This document shows positions 48,201 through 60,900 of a stretch of DNA of 64,000 bases, one piece after another. Every line of letters begins with the position of its first letter. The stretch's first letter is position 1. The DNA comes from Trichuris trichiura. Lineage: Eukaryota; Nematoda; Enoplea; Trichinellida; Trichuridae. The stretch lies in the NCBI GenBank assembly GCA_037903355.1, contig JBAJFE010000004.1, positions 310,001 to 374,000 on the forward strand, given 5' to 3'. The position numbers and the translations under genes are program-made. The notes under the pieces are model-generated. The model worked only from the letters and a program-made list of their open reading frames with translations. It made no database searches and was not told the DNA's origin.

Positions 48201-49142
48201 CATTACTGTTGCGTTGTTCAGGGCCATGTCGATTGAACATGGGATACAGCCTTGTCGAATTGGTAAATGAAGGCCTAACGGCGATCCCAATTCTTCGCAT
48301 TCCTCAAATCACTCCAACGGGATGGTTCAGCAGTGGCCATTGGCTATTTGTCGGATTTAGTATTTCTGCCGTGCCAGTCACCGAATTGATGATAACCTAA
48401 CGTCGCCCTGGTGGCCCAGCCGTGTTCATCCGTTCCGTGACTGATGGCTTCTACTTTGGACAGGCCGAGACCAACTTGGTGCCATTGTGGAAGGCCTGTT
48501 GAAAGCTTTATTAAGTGTGTTGATCGATTCAGCATTCTAGCTGTCGACAGTTTCACTATCGGCTAAAGGGCAATTCGCTTGGGGCCAGCATAGCTTTCAC
48601 AAGGCAATAACGAAGGGACGCTCAGCGGACGTAGTCAAATAGTTCTGCAAAGCTGGGAATTACGTATAACGTCCCTATAGCCCGCGCAAGCTGCCGCCGT
48701 AGTTCTTTAGGGTTTTGAGAAATTCTGCGGTCATTCCAACTTGCTACAACGTCGACAAAATCGCGGACGACACTTTACTTCGCTTCGTGTTGGAATGCCC
48801 GCGCAGAAAAACGTTGAATTGAAAACTTTTAAGTCGTTAGGCAGTTCAGCGTAGGAGAATAGGAAAACGCCGATCAGAAATGCGTGTGTGTACATAGGCG
48901 CCAAGGAGAAAGAGATTGAAAAAGCGAAATGAACAAACAGTGCACGACACTATCAAAGCACTTTTGTACATGCGAAGCAACGTTGGGAAAACGTCGCTGC
49001 AACGGTCACAGCGTGCCTGGGCAACAGCGGGAGCGTTCAAGATGTTCCTCAACGGAGAGATCAAAAGCTGTTTACGATTTTCACAGGGATCGAACAGTAT
49101 ACCCTCAGCTCGTTCCACCGCACAATTTTCAATCAGGCCTTT
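45216..49142. other. Intergenic region downstream of netrin
   Basis: No supported gene. From about 48.0 kb the DNA becomes visibly GC-richer. Minus-strand stretches at about 48150-48300 (reading ALKTVSAPCGLIMARDDSWN) and 48400-48540 (reading GLPQWHQVGLGLSKVEAISH) look protein-like, and faintly recall tectonin repeats, but could not be joined or assigned. A short GCAA repeat lies at about 47490. Confidence 0.3.
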
Positions 49143-52100
49143 TTATATGATCATGTTGGCCTTGAAATCGTCGAAAGCGGCACACAAGCCTTGATGTTCG
49201 TCATGCACCAACCTTCTAAGTCTGTCTTCCATACCCTCTTTCCATGGCAAAAAGACGGTATGCTTGTTCAAGACAATGCCAGGTCTATTCGGATTTAACG
49301 TATTACCCAGACCTGCGCAACGTAAAAATACAGTGTTTACAAGCAAGCAGCAATGCTAAGAGCGCTTACCCATGATAAGATACTTCTTTCCCAACCTAAG
49401 TCTGGGACATCTGCATTGGAAGTTGTGTTCTGGAATCCAAATGGACTCTTCTCCGCGTCTTAAGCGCGAATACGGCTTCCTCTTGAATACAGTGCGTATC
49501 GCCAGCTGATAACGCAACCATCCGTCAACCATTTCTTTGGCAATCACCTGAGCCTCAATTGCTTAAAGGATAATGGTATAAAGTACAACAGATGAAGGCA
49601 ACAAGCTGATCCCATACCGTACTCGCGTCGGCACAGGCGCTTCAGGTTCAATCTCTGCGGCATTGCTCGGCACTTCGGACATTTTGCTAAACAGGAATCA
49701 TGCTGTGAAGAGAATCAGACTTCAACTGGGTATCTTCTTGGCCAAAGCTGCCGAAGCAGCTAAACAATCACCCCGCCCTGTACTATGGCTTCTATATGCT
49801 TAGGAACGTAACGTAAAGCCTACCCCTAACTTCAGAGTAGCAAACGGGCACATTCTAGTAAAGCTTAAAGGGATCGAATAAGTCGTACAGACTTACCGGT
49901 GTCGTAAGGGTCTACCACAGGCGTTTCGGGTATTTTGACGCAGGGTGCCACGGGAGAGCGACTCTGCTGATAACCTTTGGCGCACTGGTTGCACGTTACT
50001 CCTGTGACACCCGGCTTGCAGGGGCATTGAGCCGTTGTCTGGTTGCAATATTTGCTCAGAGCGCCGACAGGATGGCAATTGCAAGCTGAAATACGCGGGA
50101 TGATTACGGCACAAACGAGCAGGTTGGACAAAATGAGAAAATTCAGTCGCTTAGGTCAGCCGGCAAGCGGTTAGTGGTTGCCCTTCGTTCGGATCCGAAT
50201 GATTGACACAGCATTACCATTATTGGCAATCGCGCTTTGTCACCATTGTGCCGTCGGATGGCTCGCAGCTGCTGCATATTAGTAGTCCGCATTTGAACCA
50301 ATTAATCGGTTACTGGCCGAATGAATAAGACCAAGCGATGATAGGGCGATCAATTTTTTCTTATTAATAGTATGGGACTTATCGACCCACATATACCGTA
50401 GACCAACGGAAATACAAAGCTGACGCGTGATCCCTTGCGCCTTGGCAAAGATGGAAATAACGACTTACGTTTGCAAGCTTTCCGATGGGTCATTGCCAAT
50501 TTCCTGTCTCGATAGAAGCCCTCTTTACAGTAGTCGCAGTGAACACCGGCCGTATTGTGGCGGCAATTGATGCACATGCCGCCAGATTTGTAACTGCTCA
50601 TTCGGTACAACTCCATATTGAAGCGACAACGACGAGCGTGCAAGTTGCAGTTGCATGCTGCAATTGATAAAAGGATTACTCAAATCACTGCATCTGACAA
50701 AGAGCTTTTGGAAAAAGAGCGTTAATAAAAGAGGAAAACATTCGAGCTGCAGGTTGTACGGTCGGTATGCAGGTTGTTCGTTGAAGTAATATAGCCGCTT
50801 GGCGAAAAGCTATCGCGGAAAGTAGCGAAAATCGATGCACCCAAACCGATTCCCGGAAGTCGCGCCCTTGGCCGCACCCTGAGGCTCCCGCTTGGAAGGT
50901 ATTAATAGCGATGGGAAACCAGCCTTGACGGCTCACCTCGCCACCGCTGTCACGCACAGCGCGCAGCAGTGCCAATGTGGGTTGACATAAAAAAGTTGTC
51001 TCAACGCTTTGTGCAACTTCAATCACCGATGGTACGTCATGCGGAAAGAGACTGCCCCCTTCGTGGGCGTCCGGCGGAAACCCGAAAAGGCCATTCGGCT
51101 GGCTAGCACGCACGGTCGTCGAAGCTCGAAGCGCAAAGTTTAGCCGGCGCTTTTCCGCCCTGGCTACCCATTAGGCGTCATAAACATGTTTATCCAAAGC
51201 GTGTGAGAAAAAAGTGCAACTTTGCAACTTGGCAAACATTGGCATGATGCTGCTGCATTCGTTGCGGACCGGTCCTGCTCGATTCGAGCTGTTTCCCCTC
51301 CTTGTTATTCTCCGCGCTGGCTCGTCGCGGCAAAACCTATCGCGACGCATCCATTGTTACCCAGAAGCATACCTACTAGCGCGTATGTCGTTGGGACGTC
51401 ACGCACAACAGCTAACGGACATCAACCCGAATGTTCGGTTGGGTGGGCAACTTTGAAAACGCTGAATTCCATGCGCCGCGCGTAATTTATGGAGATGAGC
51501 CCCGGAGTGGGTTGAGCTGCTCCTAGGAAAGTGGTAGTGTACAACTCCCTTTACCGCGCGACCTTTCGCTTACGATTATTGCGCATATAGGCTGGGATGG
51601 AAGCCGGTCAGCGTAGACAACCTGGCAGCATCTAGACGGTGATTAATGTAGACAGGGAAAGGCTGGTGCCCATTTGGAAGGCAAACATTGGCCGACTGCA
51701 ATAATTGCCGTCGCCCAGACATCAAAGGTGCCAACAGGGATAAATTACCCGACGATCGCCTGTCAACGTTGACACCTAGGCGACGACAAAAGGAGGTCGT
51801 TGCTCAGTGGGCGCGCGAATGGACCGATGCAACGAACCCCGGGCGGTCAGGCAGGAACCGTTGTTCGGCAGCCATTGTCCCCGTTAGCCCAGCAGGCAAC
51901 CGACAAGGGGAGCTGACGATCAACCAGATATTTCACGGTCAATTGGACAGCTGCCGATCGTACAGCGCCCCTTTGTTCTCGCCGACCCTTGACTCGAACC
52001 CATGTAAGCTCAAACGGCTTCTTCGACCAAAGTACTTACGGACGCATTCGTGCGGATCGTCGGCGGTCGCTCGCCCCCAGGGGCGATCATAATGGAACGG

Positions 52101-53127
52101 TTTGCATTTTTCGCAGTCCACTCCGGCAGTGTTGTGCTTGCAATCGCAGACCAAACGGCCAATCTTGTCCACTAGGCAACGGCTGGCGTGGCCATTGCAT
52201 TTGCATCGGCCCCCGACGGCCAAATCGGCCATGCTATAGAAATAGTGCCTTGGGTTGGAGACCTCCCCAAGAGCGGTGCTATTTCCGCCCACGCCGTACA
52301 GGTCGCTTCTATCCAAATTGAGACGGCTGAAGATCACTCGAATGTCCGTAACGGTTACCCAATCCTAAGGAAGAACATATGCTTTTAAGCTTGGCGGATG
52401 AGTTAACGAGCCGGTCGAACACCTGAAGGACAGGACTTCTTTCAAAGTCGAAAGCAGATGGTCGACCCTCCAGGGTGGCAAAGGCTATTCGGTCACCGCG
52501 CAGAGGGGCAGCACTATGCGCATCCGTACATAGCGCCTCCTGCTCGTTGTGTCTCGACAAGGGCACGTTGGATACTCTGCCGTACATTCGCCTACACTGA
52601 CTAGAATAGTACTGGAAGGGAATCCAATTGCGGCCATAATCCATGCTCTTCAATATGACCATCGAGTCGGGACGATGATGGCAGAATTGCATACTGATGT
52701 AGGTGACTTCGTACTTCTTACCCAACGAAAGGGTCAGAGTGACGTTGCGTAGATTATCGGTACTCGGCTCCGATACCCAGCATGTAACATTCTGTGGATT
52801 GTTCAAGTCGGTCAATCTTGAGGCGGCGTACGTTGAACCATCCGGGCATTGGTGACATTCGTCGTGAAAGGTCGACTTTGCTTCGTCCCTGCGCCACCAG
52901 CAATAGCTGCTGGGCGATTTTTGGCCGCACGTGCTCGAGCTGACAACCGGCTTGCCAAAAGCGGCGTTCACAAAATCTGGCACGCATCTAATCGGCTCGT
53001 GACGATTGTTGTAGCAAGGATCTTTGGCAGGCTTTTGAAGACCGAACATGCTAAAGTAGGCAGCTCGACCGACGGCGACTAGAGCGAAAAGAAGAATCGC
53101 CCAGGGGCACCCGAAGCGCTGCTGCAT
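49143..53127 (-). CDS. unc-6: Netrin (UNC-6 homologue), secreted axon and cell guidance cue
   Basis: Netrins are laminin-related secreted cues read by DCC/UNC-40 and UNC-5 receptors. Seven exons join in phase: 52408-53127, 52040-52364, 50469-50657, 49897-50085, 49618-49686, 49370-49561 and 49143-49312 (617 aa). The start is [10 protein letters not shown] followed by a hydrophobic signal peptide. The laminin N-terminal domain runs [69 protein letters not shown]. Three laminin-EGF repeats follow ([50 protein letters not shown]). The C-terminal NTR module is present ([46 protein letters not shown]). Intron 2 is long (about 1.4 kb). The whole locus is GC-richer than its neighbours. Confidence 0.95.
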
Positions 53128-56100
53128 TGTTAGCTCGACTGGCCGGCTGCTTGCGACGTCTTGCTTCCTGATGATGATAAAATCGGATAACAAAGGGACA
53201 GTAAGGCTAATTTCAAAAATTAACCGTCGATCGTTCGCGCGGCGCTAGTCTCGGTTACGATAAAGCCAAATTAGCCGGCTCGACCACAATCTATGCCTGT
53301 CGGCCGTTCAGCCACCTACCAAACTCCGCCTTCTTTGCGCGCTGCCGACCAATGAGCTTGAAGCGCTGTAGCGCTACTGCTTTTCCGGTTCATTGTGCCT
53401 ACGGAGCGGCCGGGGTCAAATGGATCGTAGGGGTGTCGTTTCGGCGCTTTTTTTACCCATCGTGTTTGCCCAAGAGGTTGCAAAGCAAATAGTCGGACGG
53501 TTCCGAACAAGGACCACTAGTCGTTCGGGAGCCCTGCTAGCGCCTGCCAGATCGGCGGCTCTGTTTGTTCGCAAATTCCATCGGCGCAAGGCCCTTCGCG
53601 TCGTCTGAAAACAATGTCCATCCAGGGAACTCCGGGACCTCTGCAGTCACTCGACGATAAGCAGAAAAGAAATTTTGCTGCTCAGCTGGCTTCCAACAAA
53701 GACAAAGCGACAAACACTATTCGGCTCCGCGGCAATAACGGCAAACATCCAGAATCCGCCTCCCTTAGCGCGATCGCTTACTCTTGCGCGCATTACACGC
53801 GTTTTGCAGTCAGTTTAACCGGCCACATTGCGAAGAATGAGCGTAGATGAATGTGGCGAGCCAAACACCGAGTGGCGCCAGCCGAAGGTAACCTTTTGCA
53901 AAGGAAAGAAAGACTCGGTCGTTGCATTGCCGAGTGCTCAACGGCAAGAGAAGAGTAAGCATCAAGATCAAGGCCAGAATTAAGATAAAAAATGCAAATT
54001 GCTCTTGGCGCGGCTAATATGAATAAAAAAGAGCGACGTCGACGGAACGGGTCGTGCTGCGTGGCATGTTTACATTGTGTTCGACGTGCTCAAGTCTTAG
54101 CTGCGCAATGAAGCAAACTAGTAAAGCTGAAAGCATCGGATCGTCTTTCGAGGACCTCAAATGACCCGCGCTCGCAGCTGAAACGAAAAAAGCTGTCTCT
54201 ATATTCTCTATAGGAGAGCAAACGAGCGGCTTTGGGACACTGGGCGATGCAAATAGGCGGACAGCTACTAAGGAGCTAATTTGCATTTGTTAAGTGAAAT
54301 GTGACGTCGGCAATTGCATCGACGTCCTTTACTTTATGCCACCAACATTTAGGAATATCGAAAGTGCGATTGGGGAGCTGTCGCTGATGTTGGGTCTTCT
54401 TTCAAGCTTCTCTTCATTTTATAGCATTGGTGATAAGGCTATTCAATAGCCGCTCCGCCAATGGATGCTTATAAGCCTGCTTTCTTTATCAAGCCGGCTG
54501 TCGGGTTGCCCATAGCCACAGAAGCGCTCAACTTTTGTTTCCACAGTTCGTCGTTTATCGTTCTGCTGCCAGCTGGGCAAAAAAGGACTAATCGTCTAAT
54601 GATGGACAATTTACCAACGTATGCCTCATTTTAAGACGGAGCAGTCAACTTTGGCATTGTTTAAAGTGGAGCAGAACTGAACTGTCTCAACGCGGTAGCA
54701 CGAATGCTGCTGAGCCACTTTGAACAATGAAATGCTGCTAATTGCATTGCGCTGTATTAAGCCAAATTGCAACTATTGCTTTTTGATTATTGTCCTTTTT
54801 CCAACACAGAAAGACCAGTTTTAAGAATGGATAAAAAAAGGAAGAAAGTTTATTCTCGTCCTATTGGTCAGTTCGGACGCGAAGAACAACTCTATTTTTA
54901 AATCACAATTTGAACGCTGATTGTATCAGGGTTGCACACCTGTTAACTTTCTTGCCAATGTCGGCCACCACTTTTAAACCACTTTCTATTAGCGATACTT
55001 CAAAAACAATTGCCGTAACTTTCGGGATTCGCCTGGTCTCCCATCATCAGCGGCAATACTAAAGATGGGAAAGAATATATTTTTAAGTAAAGAGCGACGT
55101 AACCGCCATGGACGAAGTCGTCATTTCCAATAGAATATTTAGGGAATTTTAATGCTTATTACTTTAAAATAAAGCTTGAAACGCGCGCAGATGAAAATAT
55201 GAATGCATGAACAGTAAACAGGCAGCTGTCATTCCGAAAGTGTACAAAACTAATTATGAATTTGAACAGCGTATTTTTTGTTACTTCTTTAGTATGAGGA
55301 CAGAGTGGCAGCGCAAGTAACGTTGTAAAATTTGAATTTGACATAAATGATGCTCAGGTCTGTGGGCGTCATTTTAGAAATCGGTGGACAGGTTGTTGGG
55401 TTAAACGTCTTAAAAGCGACTAACGTCTGAAATCGCCATTATGGAGTAGTTAGAAGGTGCATAACTATCGGACAATCTTTGTGTTAGCGTGTTAAGCTAT
55501 ACATTTTCCATAGCCTTCCCGCGTTGCCTCGATCTTTCAAAACAAGCAAAATATGGATATAAAAATAATTCTTAAATCAGCCGCCTTTAGCAGACGTAAT
55601 GCAAAGCTCTAATTATACGTAATTGGTAGTCGGTTACGCTTGATGCCTACTTCGTACGAGCAGATACAAGGCAGATGGCACAAACGTTCTGCTGAACTAG
55701 GCAAATGCCTTTTTTCAAACAAACTGAAAAAATATTGAACAGCTCTTGTATGATCTAGAAAAACAAAAACAACTCGCGCGAAGGCATCATTTATTTTCGT
55801 ATAAATCTTTTCAACTTGCTAAGTGCCAGTCGCGTCAAGTTTTTACCGGACAAACTGGAAAATGAACGCAACGGCCGCTCGATACAATATGCCGCTTTTT
55901 CCAGAATAACGTAAGACCAGAAAGCTTCAAGTGGATTTGTTGCGATAGTAATGTTAAGAAAATGGAATTAGAGGGCAATACTAATGCTTATTACCGTTAG
56001 TGAGGCTTGAAATGCATTTCTGGTCAATAAGGCGGATAAAGATGTTATGGCATTAGCAGTTGGCCATTAATGTAACGGCTTTCTTTGCGTGAGGTCATAC

Positions 56101-57979
56101 GGGCATTGAGGAACCCTTTTTAAAGCTTCGTCAAATATACGTAATTAAGTAGGCTTCATCTCCTACTTCTCCAGAATGACAGCGAGAGTTCGCAAGGAAA
56201 GCCGGTAAAAAAAGGTGTCTAAGCTTGCAACAATGCTCAATTAAGTATTTACGCAAACAGTAAGCCAATGGCGACTCTTTGAGCGAGGTCGACAATCTTA
56301 CTTTAGTAAAACTACGCTTGCGACTGATTCAAAGTGACAAAACGTCTAAGTGGAGCTAAACTTGCCCTATTAAGGAGAACGACATTTAAAAAATGGAATT
56401 TTTAAAATTTAAACCTAAACTGTTCGCTGTTTGCGCCGTCTTCCTCAAAACTGACAGCAGCCATTTTCTCTTCACCTAATCACCGCTCTGAACAATCGTA
56501 CAGGCATAAATTATTGCTCGGTGAAGATTGAACGAACGGCGACTGGTACGGGTCTCTTCTGAGATGTGGTTAGCACCTTAGGTCAGAGCCATTGTCATTT
56601 CGCCTTTCAAAGTTGTACAAGCATAAAAGCTGTTGCACGTGACCTTCTTTTAGAGACTTTACCGCTGAACACTGCCAACGAAACAGAAGAAATGGTGACT
56701 TGCCAATTTCTACCAAATGGTCGAGTTCGTTGAAATGAGAGCTCTGTCCGGCAACGCTCTTGACCACAAAATCGGCTTCTAATGGACCATACGATGGTTC
56801 AACAAGGTTACAACCGAGTGAACGACGCATCTTCGTCTTGCATGCTTACCTGTTGGCCTGATTCATTGTTTATGCCACTGCTATGGGTTTTGCCTTCTAC
56901 TATCAACATAAACGTACAGTTTCTGCAACAATATGCGGGACGACGTGACACAAGTCAACGCTGCTCTTTATATAGCAAAAGTTGAGTACATGAAAGGCTT
57001 AAAAAGAAATACCAGCGGCGGTTTTATTGAACCCTATATTCTCCACGCATTATTCGGGCGTTCTACCATTTTAGCTTCCGTAAGCGCTAGCCTTATACTT
57101 TCTATGAATATGAAAATAAACTTCCACATTTTTCAAGGTTGTAGTTAGGAAAACCATCGAAATGAGCTGCCAAAACGTTCATTTATTTATCCTCTCCGTG
57201 TGGCATAAAAGTTATTTGACTTTTATGCCACACGGAGAGGATAAATGGCAGCATGCAACGTGAAGGTCAAAAAAACGAGATTTCTCTTAAGACCGCCTTT
57301 ACAGTACCAAATGTCATTGTCCCAACTCTTCGAGGTGCGACATAGAGCTACAGCCGACGTACGCGCTTTTAATGGAAAGTAAAAACTTACCAGACAACTA
57401 CTGAGGCAAAGCTAAGTGTAACTATCCAAGTTTACTACTTTCCTAGCTAATTTTTCTGCCCATATGTCGCAGTCCGCTATGCAAACTGTTTAAGAGAAAC
57501 TAAACATACATTCGCTGTATCAGTCTTGAGTACTCTTCGAAATTAGGATTATGGCTACCCGCGCGGATGCGTTTAAACGAAGGAGGCGTGAAAGGCCTAC
57601 AGCGCGACATCAGCGTATGAAATAAGAATCGTAAAGTCTGTGCGAGCTATTGCAAGACATTTCAAACAGTCGTCCCTTGACGGGTATTAGCAAAGCTCGC
57701 TTACTGAAGTAAAACAAAATTTGCATTAAAATTAACGCCCTAACATAACGACGAAAGAAAGGACATAATAGGACATGCATTGAACAACGGCAGAGTAATT
57801 AACCGAAGCATATTTTTTTAGGTCACTTAACGTTTGAGATACGTAAAAAATACGTTGCCTCAATTTATTTCAAAATAACTTCGAGATTATGTTAGTTAAT
57901 TCGAAACTTAGGGAAGTCGGAAAGCGCGGGGAAGCTGACAAACGAAAATGACACATGGCGGGAAACCTTGGGCAATATC
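53128..57979. other. Long intergenic region between netrin and the BAR-RhoGAP gene
   Basis: No supported gene in 4.9 kb. The left part (to about 53.9 kb) is GC-rich and probably holds the netrin promoter and 5' UTR. ORFs at 53614-53850 (+), 54014-54286 (-) and 56570-56830 (-) have no recognisable content. A perfect 28-bp-arm hairpin lies at 57185-57246. Confidence 0.4.
57185..57246. repeat. Perfect 28-bp inverted repeat with 6-nt loop
   Basis: The left arm (57185-57212, beginning ATTTATCCTCTCCGTGTGGC) and the right arm (57219-57246, ending GGAGAGGATAAAT) are exact reverse complements around a TATTTG loop. The length suits a pre-miRNA-like hairpin, but perfect pairing is more typical of a young foldback element. 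No further copy was seen. Confidence 0.8.
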
Positions 57980-60900
57980 TCATAGTTTTGTGGAACTGGC
58001 TAGCGGTCCAGCGCATTTCGGCTTCTCCGGCAAGCGAGGCTTCGAGCGATAGTATATATGCGAATCAATTTCCATCGTTTCCTGCTTGGCCAATTTTACT
58101 CGTCCACTATCCGGCTGGTCGGCCAAAAGCTTACGAGTATCGACGTCGAAATTGGCACCCTCGTCCGGCAGTTTGCTATTCGACTCATACCGACCTACCC
58201 TATCACCATCTTTGGCGCGTAAATTTTGTTGGTATGCTTTAGCGTTACCTTTAAAGCTGAAGGAATGCTTGCTTAGGATAGACTTCTTTGGAAGCGGAGG
58301 TCGATTGGGCATAGTGTATATCGCCTTTTGCCCGCTGTCTTGCACCGCACTATGGTTCTCCATTGACCCACCGATCTGTGCATTACTGGACGATGAGGCA
58401 ACGCTTGGACTAGACAAAGGTTTGATTGCATTCTCCCTTTTTTGTTTCACGTAAGACCGATCCAACGAGAATGCCTTGTCATCTAATTGAGCTGCAGACT
58501 CCGTGTGATCACTGGAAACGTTGACACTAAAGCGTTTGGATATTCCTGCTTCCTTCTTAACAGACAGGCGAGCTCTTGGAACAGGAACGGATATGATACT
58601 TGGACTACGCTCTCCGACTGTGACAACTTCCAAGTCTACCCAGGAAGAACTGTCGTTTTTTTCACTACTCTTAGGCGAATAGCAGATAAACTGTTGCTGT
58701 TCACTTGAGCTGCTAGAACTGGAATCATTAAAAAGGCAGCGACCGGCCATTTTTTCCTCCAAAGGAATACCGACCGATGGAGCAGATTCATCAGTGGGTG
58801 GAGGAGGTGCGGGGGGTTTCATTTTTTTACCACTAGCTGGTCTAGAGGCACTGCTAGAGCACGGAAAAGTAAACAAAAACGCATAGTATGGAGACAAGCC
58901 TCACGTGCTTGCAGGGCAAGGTTTTTGCCCGGCGCTTTCCGTGGATGAAGTCTCCTCATTGGCACACGGGTTTACCGGCTCGGTCAACTCGTAAGAATCG
59001 CTATCAACACCGGAACTGTCTCTTCCATGCAGAGACGAAATGAGTGGACTAGTAAATTGTATGTCTGAAATTAAAATAACATTGGCAAAAAAGAAAAGCA
59101 ACAAAGAAATGCGGCCTGGCTTACCGTCAGGGAAGAAATAATTTGAATTAGTGATGAGGCAATCAATCAAAAGGCCGACCTGAGAATTCGGTGCCAAAGA
59201 AACGCTGCAAATCAACAAAAAAAAAGTTCACGCTCCTGTCAAGGCGTTTAAGGCAACAAACCGACCTATCGTCCACCGTTGCACTCCAGAGCAACGAAGG
59301 TCCAAATATGATGGCCAAATTTTGGGCAGTCATCTTTGTAACCGCATGGTTTTGCGCTACTTTGCATAGAAACTTGATCAGGTAACGTATGTTTTTGTAA
59401 TTGCACTCGGGCACCTTTTCCAACACCCGTTTGATACTGTTCAGCCGCTCTTGCAGCGGCTCCTTTCTGCAAGTCAATAACTGCAAGAATAAGTAACTTA
59501 ACAAAACAAGTAAACCCTATGGCTTCAAGCCATTCGTCGTAGAAATTATTGCACAGCAAAGGTTCGGGAAGTTCGCGAAGATATTGCTTCAGCGCGCCGG
59601 CAATAGCGTGCGGGTCGAATTCGAATTCGCTCAAATCCAGTTCACCGGCGTCAAACGCTGTTTTCAGGCGCCGCACCTTAAGTGAATTGCCAGGAATGCG
59701 AAACAAACCCTGAAAAGGCAAAAAACGCTCTCCGAATGGACCAACAACGCAAAACGGAGTCGTCTCTCTCTCTCTCTCTCTCACTTCCGCGTTTAAACCA
59801 ATGTCTGTCAAAGCTGCACAGCACACTTCGAGTACAAGAGCAATTTCGCGAGACGAATAGCGTAAATGCTTCTCCAAGCTTTGCCCGTAAACTGGTCGAC
59901 GCGGATGCCTATCTGCAACAATGATTCACGTCTCAACATTTTCCGCCTTAGAAGCGACAGTAGGCAAACCAATTCTTTCCGTCACCGCTGTCAGGCAATT
60001 TACCAACGCATCATATGCCTTTTTGTAAAATTGCATCTGAATTTTGAGGAGCTAAAAAATTAGCATAATTGCAACAAACACCCAACGTGCGACATTCAAA
60101 ATATAATTTTAGAATGATCCATCGTCACTGATTCACTTATGGGATGCCCTATTGCTAGCAATCGACAGTTTTAAGTAGAAATCCTTAAGCATTATCATCT
60201 TTGGTGATAAGCACCCTAAGGACAAATGCTTTCAAAAAATCGAATCTTTAAAGACAATCGTTTCCCGTTTGATCATTACTGCTGGATATGCCCAATATTT
60301 GATACAGCTAACGACAAAACAGCAACCATTACTGGGAAAAGTCGCTTCCAAACGAAACGTGTACGAAGTAGGCAGCTACACATTGGCGGAACATATAGTT
60401 TACGGCTAATTTTAAATACGCATTCGAGTTGAAATGACGAAGTTAAAGTGACTGCATAGCTGCATTAGCATATGCGAAAAATGCACTGCCTTTACCGGCG
60501 GGCAGACTTTAACGCACTGCAGCAAAGTTCGAAAACAATATTGGCAGTGATAACAAAAACAATCTACAAAACAACATTCAGCGAGATAACAAAATAAAAA
60601 GGAAACTAAATTTAGAAAAAAAATCAATTTTTACCGTGGAGAAGACTTCTGCCATTTCAACCTCTCTCGACGCTAGCGAAAACACTTCAGTAGCAAAGAT
60701 ATCCTAAAAACGCAAAACCGATTACGAAGATATGTCTTTTGTTGATACTCTTTGCAACATAATATTAAAGTCGATCGAAACACGTATCCATTCATTCTGT
60801 AGGTTGAAAAATGCTCGTAGCTACACACTGACTACCTTTTCGCTAACTTTAATTTTAAAATGCGCAAAAATTCAAACTATAAGCACTTGGTACTTCGTGG

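Noticed and set aside
50685..51113. 142-codon minus-strand ORF in a netrin intron
   Set aside because: No recognisable domain. It lies between two in-phase netrin exons and probably stays open because of GC-rich composition.
52188..52987. Several plus-strand ORFs overlapping netrin exon 1 and 2
   Set aside because: Antisense shadows of GC-rich netrin coding sequence.
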